DNA from: Paraburkholderia nodosa DSM 21604
GTDB lineage: Bacteria; Pseudomonadota; Gammaproteobacteria; Burkholderiales; Burkholderiaceae
Direction of reading: 5' to 3'
DNA: 64,000 bases
NCBI RefSeq assembly: GCF_000519185.1
Contig: NZ_JAFA01000009.1
Span: forward strand, 186,503-250,502
Position numbers and translations under genes: made by a program. The notes beneath the pieces are model-generated. The model saw nothing but the letters and a program-made list of their open reading frames with translations. It did no database searches and had not been told where the DNA came from. Of this stretch, positions 50,396 through 58,428 are shown piece by piece; position 1 is the first letter of the stretch, and each line of letters opens with the position of its first letter.

Positions 50396-51505
50396 TCACG
50401 CCTCCAGCAGCGAAACGCGGTTGCGCCCCTGGTGCTTGGCCCGGTACATGGCCTGATCGGCCTGGTCGAGCAGCGCGCGCGCCAGCGCTTCGGGACTCGC
50501 GGCGCCGGTGTTCGTCTCGCTGTTCAGCCGATACGCCGCCACACCGATCGACACGCTGAGCGCAATGCGCTTGCCCTCGTCGTCGAGCACTTCGAGCGCC
50601 TCGACTGCAATCCGGATGCGCTCCGCAACGGCCAGCGCGTCGGGCAGCTCGCACATCAGCAACGCGACGAACTCTTCGCCGCCGTAGCGCGACACCGTGT
50701 CCCCCACGCGCACCTGCTGCTTCAGGCAGGTGCCGATGGCGCCCAGCGCGAGGTCGCCCGTTGCGTGGCCGTGTGTGTCGTTGATCTGCTTGAAATGATC
50801 GATGTCGATGAAGAGGCACGACATGGGCGCCGCGTGCGAACTCGCGCGCCGGATCTCGTGATGCAGGCGCTCGTCGAAATAGCGGCGGTTCGACAGGCCC
50901 GTGAGCGGGTCGGTCACGCCGGTCTTGCGCAGATGCTCGCGGTGAGCGACGTTGTCGAGACTCGCCGCCGCAACGCGGCTGAAGCGCGCGAGCAGATCGG
51001 TGCCCATGCTGGCGTCGAAGCGCGTGGCGTCATCGCTCGCGAGGCACAGATAGCCGAGCAGCTGGGTGCGGTTCAGGAGCGGCAACACGATCGCGCTGCC
51101 GATAGCGGTCCGCGCGTCGAAGAAGGTCTCGCTCACCGCGGGCTCGAGATCGCACAGTTCGCTCACACGGCCAAGCCACGGCTGGTTTCCCGCGCACAGG
51201 CGCGCCAGCGCGAGGCCGCCCTGGAGCCCGGATCGCAGGTTCGCTTCGAGGTCGGCGCGCCCGCAGTCGGATTCGAGCAGGTCGCGCAGCAGCGGCGTGC
51301 GCACGTCGAGCCAGAGGCCGGCGGATGCCAGCCGGAACACCTCAGGCAGATAAACGAATATCCCTTCGAGAAAGGCGCACCAGTCGTGCGCGCCGATCAG
51401 GCGCAGTTCCACGTCCTGGAACGACTTCGATGCGCGCTCGTTCCGCTGGACGGTTTCGATTAGCGCAGCAAGATCCAGTGAAGGCTGAGTCCCGGGATGT
51501 GTCAC
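50396..51505 (-). CDS. DUF484/GAF-like sensor diguanylate cyclase
   Basis: A 369-residue cytoplasmic protein. The N-terminal part (about 15-190) resembles a DUF484/GAF sensor, and the C-terminal GGDEF domain (about 200-365) starts at D-P-L-T-G-L-S-N-R-R. The active-site loop reads R-Y-G-G-E-E-F, an active GGEEF variant. R-V-G-D five residues before it is an intact RxxD inhibitory site. It should make cyclic di-GMP with product feedback. No partner EAL gene is adjacent. Confidence 0.93.
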   Translation of the reverse strand: MTHPGTQPSLDLAALIETVQRNERASKSFQDVELRLIGAHDWCAFLEGIFVYLPEVFRLASAGLWLDVRTPLLRDLLESDCGRADLEANLRSGLQGGLALARLCAGNQPWLGRVSELCDLEPAVSETFFDARTAIGSAIVLPLLNRTQLLGYLCLASDDATRFDASMGTDLLARFSRVAAASLDNVAHREHLRKTGVTDPLTGLSNRRYFDERLHHEIRRASSHAAPMSCLFIDIDHFKQINDTHGHATGDLALGAIGTCLKQQVRVGDTVSRYGGEEFVALLMCELPDALAVAERIRIAVEALEVLDDEGKRIALSVSIGVAAYRLNSETNTGAASPEALARALLDQADQAMYRAKHQGRNRVSLLEA

Positions 51506-51621
51506 GATGCATCGAGAATATTCCGAAGCCTGCTATTACGGCAGCTTGGGGACAGACTTGAGCGTCGAACGGCGACACCCGCGCGCCGGCGGCCTGTTCC
51601 GGCGGGGTCAGGGCAAAAGAA

Positions 51622-51651
51622 AAGACCGCTGTCCGTGAGGGCAGCGGTCTT
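51622..51651 (-). terminator. Strong intrinsic terminator
   Basis: A 10-bp stem AAGACCGCTG / CAGCGGTCTT, extended by two GC pairs, is followed on the minus strand by TTTTCTTTTG. It ends the transcript of the small secreted protein at 51673-51963. Confidence 0.85.
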
Positions 51652-51672
51652 GCTTACGGAAACAGCCTGCTG

Positions 51673-51963
51673 TTATTTGGCCGGAGATGCCGTACTCGGG
51701 GTCGCCAGCGTGTTGTTGCCACCATACGCGGGGGTGACCGACGTTGCGCTATTGTTCGCGCTCGAGTTCGGCGACGCGGCGCTCATGCCGCTGTCCGAGG
51801 TGGTGGCGCCTGGCGTGCCGTAGCCGCTCGTTGCATTGTTATTGGCAGCGGCGGGCGACGCAACGCCCGGGGTTGCCAGCGTATTGTTGCTCTGTGCATA
51901 CGCACCGCCAGACAGCATGAGTGCGGCGACGGCCGCGATCAATGTGCTGATTGACTTGTTCAT
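51673..51963 (-). CDS. Small secreted low-complexity repeat protein
   Basis: A 96-residue protein with a signal peptide ending at G-G-A-Y-A-Q. The ATG at 51963 has AAAGGAGGAG upstream. The mature part is almost only Asn, Ala, Thr, Ser, Gly and Pro. N-N-T-L-A-T-P appears near both ends, followed by G-V-A-S-P-A-A in one copy and S-T-A-S-P-A-K in the other, with T-S-G-Y-G-T-P and Y-G-G between. No Cys is present. It is probably disordered and extracellular or periplasmic. It has its own strong ribosome-binding site and terminator, suggesting high expression. Confidence 0.8.
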   Translation of the reverse strand: MNKSISTLIAAVAALMLSGGAYAQSNNTLATPGVASPAAANNNATSGYGTPGATTSDSGMSAASPNSSANNSATSVTPAYGGNNTLATPSTASPAK

Positions 51964-52528
51964 GATTCGCTCCTCCTTTGATTGGACTGGAATTCCGGCA
52001 TAAACCACCCGCGATATTTCTCATTGGGTGGTCGTTATGCGCGGCTCGCGGCGATCAAAATCGCGTAACTGTTCGCAGTGGTGCAAATAAAGCAAACCCC
52101 TGCCAGTTGATAACAAGTTTAGGAAAGTAATCGCGGATAATTAAGCGCATTGTGCGCAACGATTTATTTCGTTTTTTGGCAATTACCCGTAATGGCGTAA
52201 TGGATTTCTCGGCCTCGAATCCGGGCGCTGCGCGGTTCGATATGCGGTTCGGCGATTTGACCTGGCATTTGCGAAAATGCTTATTTTGGCGCCCTGATTG
52301 AAATCCAGCTCAACGATTTACACCGCATTTCGCGAGACTACGTTTCGCGTCCCTATTTCGGAAAATCGCTCGCCTTCATCGCGGTATACATAATCGCCAT
52401 GCGCTATTTTCGTTGCATGCGCATCGAGGTGGGTTCACCTCCGCGTTGACCTAGCAAGGGGCTTGGCGCGGCGCGGCTGCCGAAAATTTTCACGTCCAGC
52501 ACGCGATCTCCTTGCCTATCTTTCCATA
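51964..52528. other. AT-richer intergenic region upstream of the ars operon
   Basis: About 565 bp without a gene. The part from 52080 to 52410 is markedly more AT-rich than the rest of the window, with T- and A-tracts. It also carries a short inverted repeat GAGGTG-GGTT-CACCTC (52426-52441). It holds the promoter of the secreted repeat protein. Confidence 0.6.
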
Positions 52529-52546
52529 TTTCGACTATTATCGAAA
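52529..52546. promoter_or_regulatory. ArsR-type operator
   Basis: TTTCGA-CTATTA-TCGAAA is a perfect 6-6-6 inverted repeat whose right arm ends one base before the arsR start codon. Size, symmetry and position fit ArsR autorepression. Confidence 0.65.
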
Positions 52547-52547
52547 C

Positions 52548-52883
52548 ATGGAAACGAACCAGACCATCGCCGCCCTGGCGGCACTCGCGCACGAGTCCAG
52601 GCTCGCGATCTTTCGCGCCCTCGTTCAGGCAGGCCCCGAAGGCATGCCCGCTGGCCAGATCGCCACCCTGCTCGACGTGCCCCCGTCGTCGCTCTCCTTC
52701 CATCTGAAGGAGCTGTCTCACGCGCAACTCGTCACGAGCCGCCAGGAAGGCCGGTTCGTTTTCTACTGCGCGAACTTCGCGACGATGAGCGGCCTGCTGG
52801 CCTACCTCACCGAGAACTGTTGTGGCGGCAATCCCTGTTCGCCGGTATCAATGTGTTCACCCTCCACGGAGAAGCAGTCATGA
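52548..52883 (+). CDS. arsR: ArsR/SmtB-family arsenical repressor
   Basis: A 111-residue cytoplasmic repressor with the winged helix at about 10-80 (H-E-S-R-L-A-I-F-R-A-L and P-P-S-S-L-S-F-H-L-K-E-L). A Cys cluster sits near the C-terminus: C91, C92 and C97 in N-C-C-G-G-N-P-C. This matches the ArsR class whose As(III) site is at the C-terminal end rather than in the DNA-binding helix. The ATG at 52548 directly follows the palindromic operator. It is the first gene of arsR-arsI-arsC-aqpS, and its stop overlaps the arsI start (ATGA). Confidence 0.92.
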   Translation: METNQTIAALAALAHESRLAIFRALVQAGPEGMPAGQIATLLDVPPSSLSFHLKELSHAQLVTSRQEGRFVFYCANFATMSGLLAYLTENCCGGNPCSPVSMCSPSTEKQS

Positions 52884-53362
52884 AGCGCTTTCACATTCAC
52901 GTCGCCGTTGCGGATCTCGCATCGAGCATCCGTTTCTACTCGGCGTTGTTTGCGGCTGAACCGACCGTCGTGAAAAGCGACTACGCAAAGTGGATGCTCG
53001 AGGACCCGCGCGTCAATTTCGCAATCTCGCACCGCGGCGCCGCACCCGGCCTGGATCACCTGGGCGTGCAGGTCGAGAACGAAGCCGAGCTGGCCGAAAT
53101 GCATGCGCGGCTGGAAAGCGCAGCATTGCCGGTGGACACGCAGATGGATACCGCATGCTGCTACGCGAAGTCGAACAAATACTGGAGCGTCGATCCGCAG
53201 GGCATCGCATGGGAGTCGTATCACACGCTCAATGAAATCCCGGTGTTCGGCGAGTCGCGCAATACGCCGACGAGCGCACCGGCCCCCGACGTTTCCGCGT
53301 GCTGCGCGCCGTCGTCGGGCAAGCCGGTTGGCGTTCCGGTCAAGTCTTCGGCGTGCTGCTGA
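52880..53362 (+). CDS. arsI: ArsI/CadI-family C-As lyase (glyoxalase fold)
   Basis: A 160-residue vicinal-oxygen-chelate protein. Candidate Fe(II) ligands are H5 or H7, H60 (G-L-D-H-L-G-V-Q-V) and E112 (A-W-E-S-Y). The substrate-binding vicinal pair C93-C94 is in T-A-C-C-Y-A-K-S-N-K, as in ArsI enzymes that cleave the carbon-arsenic bond of trivalent methyl- and aryl-arsenicals with O2. The tail holds two further Cys pairs (141-142 and 159-160). It overlaps arsR by four bases and precedes arsC by 28 bp. Confidence 0.9.
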   Translation: MKRFHIHVAVADLASSIRFYSALFAAEPTVVKSDYAKWMLEDPRVNFAISHRGAAPGLDHLGVQVENEAELAEMHARLESAALPVDTQMDTACCYAKSNKYWSVDPQGIAWESYHTLNEIPVFGESRNTPTSAPAPDVSACCAPSSGKPVGVPVKSSACC

Positions 53363-53390
53363 GCGCCGCGCACGATCCGGCGGAAAAGCC

Positions 53391-53885
53391 ATGACGACCA
53401 ATGTATTGATCCTGTGCACGCACAACTCCGCTCGCAGCGTACTGGGCGAAGCCATGTTGAATCACCTCGCTTCGAAGGCCGGCAAGGACGTGCGGGCGTT
53501 CAGCGCGGGCAGCGCGCCGGGCGGACGCCTGAACCCCTTCGCCGTCGAGTCGCTCACGCGCGCGGGTATCGACGTGAGCGGCTACCGCAGCAAAAGCTGG
53601 GATGAGTTTGCCGGCAGCCATGCGCCTGTCATGCGAATTGTCATTACCGTCTGCGACAGTGCCGCCGCCGAGGCGTGTCCGTATTGGCCGGGCAGTCCTG
53701 TCAAGATCCACTGGGGCTACCCGGATCCTTCTGTTGCGCCCGGTGGCGATGAAGGCAAGCGCGTCGCGTTCGAACTCACCCGTCAGGCGATCGGTTATCG
53801 CATGCTGCAACTCCTTGCACTGCCGCTCGACTCGATGAGCGACGAGGAGCTTCAGCAGGCGCTGACCGCGATCTCCGAATCATGA
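53391..53885 (+). CDS. arsC: Arsenate reductase, LMW-phosphatase type
   Basis: A 164-residue cytoplasmic enzyme. The P-loop is C9-T-H-N-S-A-R-S (Cys-X5-Arg-Ser), other candidate redox cysteines are C88 and C96, and the general acid is D112 in Y-P-D-P-S. It reduces arsenate to arsenite, coupled to thioredoxin or glutaredoxin/mycothiol systems depending on subgroup. The spacing of C88 and C96 fits the thioredoxin-linked S. aureus type. It overlaps aqpS by four bases. Confidence 0.92.
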   Translation: MTTNVLILCTHNSARSVLGEAMLNHLASKAGKDVRAFSAGSAPGGRLNPFAVESLTRAGIDVSGYRSKSWDEFAGSHAPVMRIVITVCDSAAAEACPYWPGSPVKIHWGYPDPSVAPGGDEGKRVAFELTRQAIGYRMLQLLALPLDSMSDEELQQALTAISES

Positions 53886-54598
53886 CCGCAGTCACGGGTC
53901 TTGGGCGCAAGGTCCTGGCCGAGTTGATCGGCACGGCCTTGCTGCTCGCAGTCGTCATTGGCTCCGGCATCATGGCGCAGCGGCTTGCCGGTGGCAATGT
54001 GGCGATCGCGCTGCTCGCCAACACGCTGGCAACCGTGGGCGGACTGTATGTGCTGATCGAGGTGTTTGGGCCCTTGAGCGGTGCGCATTTCAATCCCGCC
54101 GTCAGCGCCGTCATGGTGCTGCACGGCGAACTGCATGCTCAGGCATTGCTGCCGTACATCGCCGCGCAACTCGTCGGTGCGCTGCTGGGTGCCTGGCTCG
54201 GGCACGCCATGTTCGATCTGCCCATCGTCGAGCTTTCGAGCAAGGTGCGCACAGGCACCGGACAATGGATTGCCGAGGCCGTGGCGACCGCCGGTTTGCT
54301 CCTCGTGATCCTGCGCGCGCCGGGCGAACGCGCCTCGATCATGGTGGCTGCGTACATTGGCGCCGCATACTGGTTCACGTCATCGACATCGTTTGCGAAC
54401 CCGGCCGCAGCGTTCGGACGCATGTTCAGCGACACTTTTGCGGGCATTGCGCCATCCAGCGTACCCGCCTTCGTCATTGCCCAACTGATTGGCGCAGCGA
54501 CAGGCCTCGCGCTGCATACAGCCTTCGAACCGCGCAAGCTACGCGTCGGCCACCCGAACCTGGTCGAGTCGTCTGGCGAACACGGCGACGTTCGCTAG
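53882..54598 (+). CDS. aqpS: Aquaglyceroporin of arsenic operons
   Basis: A 238-residue inner-membrane channel of the MIP family with six helices and two half-helices. The first NPA box is in H-F-N-P-A-V-S-A and the second in F-A-N-P-A-A-A-F-G-R-M. The wide-pore selectivity and operon position match AqpS of Sinorhizobium, which lets arsenite made by ArsC leave down its gradient. It overlaps arsC and is the last gene before a terminator. No ArsB or Acr3 pump is present in this operon. Confidence 0.9.
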   Translation: MTAVTGLGRKVLAELIGTALLLAVVIGSGIMAQRLAGGNVAIALLANTLATVGGLYVLIEVFGPLSGAHFNPAVSAVMVLHGELHAQALLPYIAAQLVGALLGAWLGHAMFDLPIVELSSKVRTGTGQWIAEAVATAGLLLVILRAPGERASIMVAAYIGAAYWFTSSTSFANPAAAFGRMFSDTFAGIAPSSVPAFVIAQLIGAATGLALHTAFEPRKLRVGHPNLVESSGEHGDVR

Positions 54599-54650
54599 TG
54601 CGCGCATGCTGCTCAGCCGGCGCTTCGCGAGATGACGCATTCAAGATGAT

Positions 54651-54670
54651 CCCGGAGACCTGTCTCCGGG
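54651..54670 (+). terminator. Terminator of the ars operon
   Basis: CCCGGAGAC and GTCTCCGGG form a 9-bp inverted repeat with two bases between, followed by CTTTAG. It lies 52 bp after aqpS and before the convergent BON gene. Confidence 0.65.
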
Positions 54671-54718
54671 CTTTAGCGCATGCGCCCGGCTGGGCGCAAG
54701 GCCATAGTGGGAGGATGA

Positions 54719-55093
54719 TCAGGACTCGTTCGGACGCAGCGTCAGCGCGTTCTTGACCGACGTTACGCCTTGCACGCCCGTGGCGACTTCGGTGGCGTGT
54801 TCGATCTGCGACTGCTCCGGCACCGAGCCCTGCAGGACGATGGCGCCTTCACGCGCGCGCACGGTGATCCTGGCAACATCGATCTTCTTGTCCTTGGCGA
54901 GAGCGGTGCGGACCTTACGGCTGAGCGCGCGATTAGCGGCCTTGGCCTGCTTCGATTGCGCCTTCGACGGGGCTGCCTGTTGCTCGGCTGCGGCAGTCGC
55001 ACCGCTAGCCGCGTCGCCCTGCGCATAGGCGTGCAAAGACGCGGCCACGAGAGCCGTCGCCGCGGCCAGCTTGAATACCTGAATAGCCTTCAT
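54719..55093 (-). CDS. BON-domain periplasmic protein
   Basis: A 124-residue protein with a signal peptide ending at L-H-A-Y-A-Q. An Ala/Gln/Lys-rich linker is followed by one BON domain (about 65-122: V-A-R-I-T-V-R-A-R-E-G-A-I-V-L-Q-G-S-V and V-Q-G-V-T-S-V-K-N). BON proteins such as OsmY bind phospholipids and protect the envelope under osmotic stress. AGGAGAAA precedes the ATG at 55093. It is convergent with the ars operon. Confidence 0.88.
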   Translation of the reverse strand: MKAIQVFKLAAATALVAASLHAYAQGDAASGATAAAEQQAAPSKAQSKQAKAANRALSRKVRTALAKDKKIDVARITVRAREGAIVLQGSVPEQSQIEHATEVATGVQGVTSVKNALTLRPNES

Positions 55094-55341
55094 GGAATTT
55101 CTCCTGTTGTCACAGTCTTGTTGTGGGCCCACGAACGGGCCAGTGCACTACACCATTCACGACTAAGCATTCGCGCGCCAGCAACGGCGCTCGACGCGAT
55201 GCCGCATTTTTCGGCGACATCGCATCCATTCGCGCGAGCGCGCGGCAGATTATAAGAATGAAAGGAACGGCACAGGTCGGAGAAAATGCGGCCGAATCAT
55301 TAGCTTGATATCGATCCCATCCTGAAGTAGGAGGACCGTTC
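55094..55341. other. Intergenic region between the BON gene and a candidate small gene
   Basis: About 250 bp with no clear gene. It holds the promoter of the BON-domain gene. An alternating G/C-A stretch around 55225-55260 and short GCG runs are visible, but no larger structure. Confidence 0.4.
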
Positions 55342-55473
55342 GTGACCATGGACTCATGGTCACATCGCCCGCGCCGCCAACTGGGTCCGTCAACGATCGA
55401 GCGGCTTCGACGCGCTTTTTCGCGGCTGGGTGAGAAATGGAGCGCAAATCCAGTCGCACATACGCGGAAATAA
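55342..55473 (+). CDS. Candidate 43-residue basic small protein with hairpin over its start
   Basis: GTG at 55342 (or ATG at 55348) opens a 43-codon frame with AGGAGG seven bases upstream. The product is very basic (H-R-P-R-R, R-L-R-R-A-F-S-R-L) with W6 and W33. A perfect inverted repeat (GTGACCATG, four bases, CATGGTCAC; 55342-55363) starts exactly at the start codon and would fold the start into a hairpin in mRNA. No family was recognised, so this may also be a DNA-binding palindrome with a chance frame. Confidence 0.35.
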   Translation: MTMDSWSHRPRRQLGPSTIERLRRAFSRLGEKWSANPVAHTRK

Positions 55474-55564
55474 TCTGCCAGGCGTCGCATTATTGCGACG
55501 CCGATTCTGCCGTGGGATCAGCGCGACAACCGGCTTCCTCTTGCAGCGTGCGGCGCAACTGCGT

Positions 55565-56455
55565 TCATGAACCCACACCCTCGCGCTCGAGCCATGAACG
55601 CAACAACGCGACCCATTCATCGCCGGACTTCTCATCCGCCACGTAAATGCAATAGCTGCGCGACGGCAGACGTGGACCGGCGAACGGTGCAACGAGCCGG
55701 CCAGCGGCGAGATCGTCGGCGACCAGCGCGGTGGGTCCCATCGCGATGCCGATTCCGTCGATGGCAGCCTGCAAGGTCAGAAAGAAGTGGTCGAAGGTCA
55801 AAGCGGCTGCCGGCCTCAGGTCGGGAATCTGCGCGCTAGCCAGCCAGTCGGGCCAGAGCCGCGGAAGACTCGAGGTGTGCAGCAACGTGTGTTCTCGCAA
55901 GTCGGCTGGCGAGCGAAGCGGCATGCGCTGTAGAAGCGTAGGACTACAGACCGGCAGCCGCTCCTCGGACAAGAACGGCCGCATCGAATAGCCGTAGAAG
56001 GTGTCCGGGCCACCCCGGATGACGAGGTCATAGTCGTCCTTCAGACTCTCCAGCGGCTCGTTCGACGTCTCCACCTTGACGTCGATGTCGGGATGCCCGG
56101 CGCGGAACGTCGCCAGCCTCGGCACCAGCCAGCGCAGCGTGAATGTCGCGGGCGCATTCACGGCCAGGGTTCGGGAGACCGTTTGCGGCACGCCATATCT
56201 CGCGGTTGCCTGCGAGAGCTGTTCGAACAACGGGCCGATTTCCGCCAGATAGCTTTTCGCCGCCGGTGTCAGCTCCACGCGGCGGTTGTGCCGCTCGAAG
56301 AGCGACGCGCCAAGCCATTCCTCCAGCAAGCGCACGTGCTGGCTCACCGCACCGGGCGTCACGTGCAGTTCCGCGGCGGCGTCCTTGAAGCTGCCAAGCC
56401 GGCCCGCAGCCTCGAAGGCTCGCAGGGCATTGAGTGGAGGCAATACCGGTTTCAT
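55565..56455 (-). CDS. LysR-family regulator (GcvA-like)
   Basis: A 296-residue regulator: P-P-L-N-A-L-R-A-F-E-A-A-G-R at the start, then A-A-A-E-L-H-V-T-P-G-A-V-S-Q-H-V-R-L-L-E-E-W-L-G, with the effector domain from about 90. It is divergent from the EamA transporter gene with about 108 bp between starts, so that gene is the likely target. The effector is unknown. Confidence 0.92.
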   Translation of the reverse strand: MKPVLPPLNALRAFEAAGRLGSFKDAAAELHVTPGAVSQHVRLLEEWLGASLFERHNRRVELTPAAKSYLAEIGPLFEQLSQATARYGVPQTVSRTLAVNAPATFTLRWLVPRLATFRAGHPDIDVKVETSNEPLESLKDDYDLVIRGGPDTFYGYSMRPFLSEERLPVCSPTLLQRMPLRSPADLREHTLLHTSSLPRLWPDWLASAQIPDLRPAAALTFDHFFLTLQAAIDGIGIAMGPTALVADDLAAGRLVAPFAGPRLPSRSYCIYVADEKSGDEWVALLRSWLEREGVGS

Positions 56456-56563
56456 TCGAGAGAGCTTAACTAACGCGAACGCCCAATTTATCTGGTTTGT
56501 TGCCCCGTCACAAGATAGATATGCTTCTTGTTAGACCATTCCTGCAACCCTGCCCGCACCCTC

Positions 56564-57406
56564 ATGCTCAGTTATACCGGCGGTATCGTGCTGTTCGCCG
56601 CGCTGCTCCACGCGAGCTGGAACGCGATGCTCCACGGCAACCGCGACCGGTTTTTTTCCATGGCATGGATGAGCATCGCCATCGGCGTGGTCGCGACGCT
56701 GGTCGTCCTGTCCATGCCCTGGCCGGCCCGCGCTTCGTGGCCCTACATCGTCGCGTCGGGGCTCGTGCATATTTTCTACAACGTGAGTCTCGTGCGGTCG
56801 TATCGCCGCAACGACCTGGCGCTGGCGTACCCGATCGCACGAGGCTCGTCGCCGCTGCTCGTCACGCTCGGCGCGGCGCTGTTCGCGCATGAAGCGATCG
56901 GTCCGTTGCACGGTCTCGGGATCGTGATGATTTCGGGCGGCATCATCGCGATCGCGCTGCAGGGGCGTCGCGTGTCGCGCGCAGGTGCGCTGGCCGCGCT
57001 GACGACCGGTGCAACGATCGCGCTCTACACGGTGATCGACGGCATCGGCGTGCGCCTGTCCGACGGCCAGCCGCTCAGCTACACCGCATGGATGTTCCTG
57101 TCCTATTGGGCGATGCCCGTGCTGTTCGTCGCGCGGCGCGGGCCCGCAGCACTATGGACGCCCGTGCGCGCCGAGCCGCTGTCGATCGCCTCGTCGCTGG
57201 CCGGCGGCCTCGTGTCGATCGGGGCGTATGGCATCGTGATCTGGGCGCTGCAGTCGGGCGCGATGGGCGCAATATCGGCGTTGCGCGAGACCAGCGTGGT
57301 GTTCGCGGTGCTGATCGGGCGGATGTTTTTGCGGGAAGCGGTGAGTGGAACGCGCTGGCTCGCCTGCGTGGTCGTCGCGGCCGGAGCGGTTTGTCTCGGG
57401 CTCTGA
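56564..57406 (+). CDS. EamA/DMT-family transporter
   Basis: A 280-residue inner-membrane protein with about ten helices in two five-helix EamA repeats (about 5-135 and 145-280). Recognisable parts are A-A-L-L-H-A-S-W-N-A-M, Y-P-I-A-R-G-S-S-P-L-L-V and the second-repeat A-I-S-A-L-R-E-T-S-V-V-F-A. DMT proteins export amino acids or other metabolites. The ATG at 56564 gives a standard start; an in-frame ATG-like start 36 bases earlier adds a polar extension. The divergent LysR protein probably regulates it. Confidence 0.9.
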   Translation: MLSYTGGIVLFAALLHASWNAMLHGNRDRFFSMAWMSIAIGVVATLVVLSMPWPARASWPYIVASGLVHIFYNVSLVRSYRRNDLALAYPIARGSSPLLVTLGAALFAHEAIGPLHGLGIVMISGGIIAIALQGRRVSRAGALAALTTGATIALYTVIDGIGVRLSDGQPLSYTAWMFLSYWAMPVLFVARRGPAALWTPVRAEPLSIASSLAGGLVSIGAYGIVIWALQSGAMGAISALRETSVVFAVLIGRMFLREAVSGTRWLACVVVAAGAVCLGL

Positions 57407-57484
57407 GATGATTTCACGCACGTCGTTTGCTACCCGTGCGTCATAACGCAACCGAGCACGCAACTGAACGCGAAGGAGCGCCCC

Positions 57485-58378
57485 ATGCTTAACCATATCG
57501 AAACCGAACTGCTCGACATCGCCTATGACGAACAGGGCGATGCGAACGGATGGCCGGTCGTCCTGCTACACGGCTTTCCCTATGACATCCGCGCATACGA
57601 CGAGGTGACGCGACGCCTGGTATCCCAGGGCGCCCGCGTCATCGTCCCCTACCTGCGGGGATACGGCCCAACGCGCTTTCTTTCGCCCACGACACTGCGC
57701 TCGGGCCAGCAGGCGGCGCTTGGCGCGGACCTGCTCGCGTTGCTCGATGCCCTGCGGATCGACCGCGCCATCCTCGGCGGATACGACTGGGGTGGCAGGG
57801 CGGCATGCATCGTGGCGGCGCTCTACCCGTCGAGAGCGAGGGGCCTGGTTTCGGTCAACGGCTACAACATCCAGGATATCGCTGCTGCCGCACAGCCCGC
57901 CGACCCCGAAAAGGAACACCGCATGTGGTACCAGTACTACCTGCATGGCGAGCGCGGCCGGGCCGGATTGACTGAAAAACGGCGCGCGTTCTGCCGTCTC
58001 CTGTGGTCGCTATGGTCGCCGACCTGGCGCTTCGACGACGACCTCTACGCGCGCACGGCAGCGTCGTTCGACAATCCCGATTTCGTCGACGTGGTGGTCC
58101 ATTCTTACCGTCACCGTTTCGGACTGGTCGAAGGCGACCCCCGCTTCGACGACATCGAGCGACGCCTCGCCGCCACGCCGCCGATCACCGTGCCCACGAT
58201 CACGCTCGATGGCGACGCGGACGGCGTCCAGCCGCCCGGGGCAAGAGAGACCAGTTCGCAGCGCTTCAGTGGACGCCATGAGAACCGCATCGTGCCGAAC
58301 GCAGGCCATAACCTTCCGCAGGAGGCGCCAGAAGTGTTCGCCAAAGCGGTACTCGACATCAACGCGTGGGCCGGTTGA
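57485..58378 (+). CDS. Alpha/beta hydrolase, epoxide-hydrolase/dehalogenase-like
   Basis: A 297-residue cytoplasmic hydrolase. L-L-H-G-F-P-Y-D (oxyanion region), P-Y-L-R-G-Y-G-P-T-R and the nucleophile elbow G-Y-D-W-G-G with an Asp nucleophile place it with epoxide hydrolases and haloalkane/haloacetate dehalogenases. The late A-G-H-N-L-P-Q-E supplies the His. A cap domain occupies about 135-215. It is followed after 50 bp by the GFA-type gene. The exact reaction is not predictable. Confidence 0.88.
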   Translation: MLNHIETELLDIAYDEQGDANGWPVVLLHGFPYDIRAYDEVTRRLVSQGARVIVPYLRGYGPTRFLSPTTLRSGQQAALGADLLALLDALRIDRAILGGYDWGGRAACIVAALYPSRARGLVSVNGYNIQDIAAAAQPADPEKEHRMWYQYYLHGERGRAGLTEKRRAFCRLLWSLWSPTWRFDDDLYARTAASFDNPDFVDVVVHSYRHRFGLVEGDPRFDDIERRLAATPPITVPTITLDGDADGVQPPGARETSSQRFSGRHENRIVPNAGHNLPQEAPEVFAKAVLDINAWAG

Positions 58379-58428
58379 CGCCGCATGATTGCGCAACGCG
58401 CTTTATCCGCAGAGGAGAAACCAACGAC

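Noticed and set aside
55110..55490. A minus-strand frame of 126 codons in the gap before the LysR gene
   Set aside because: Low-complexity Arg/Ser content, no start signal and no conserved motif. The plus-strand small frame has a better ribosome-binding site.
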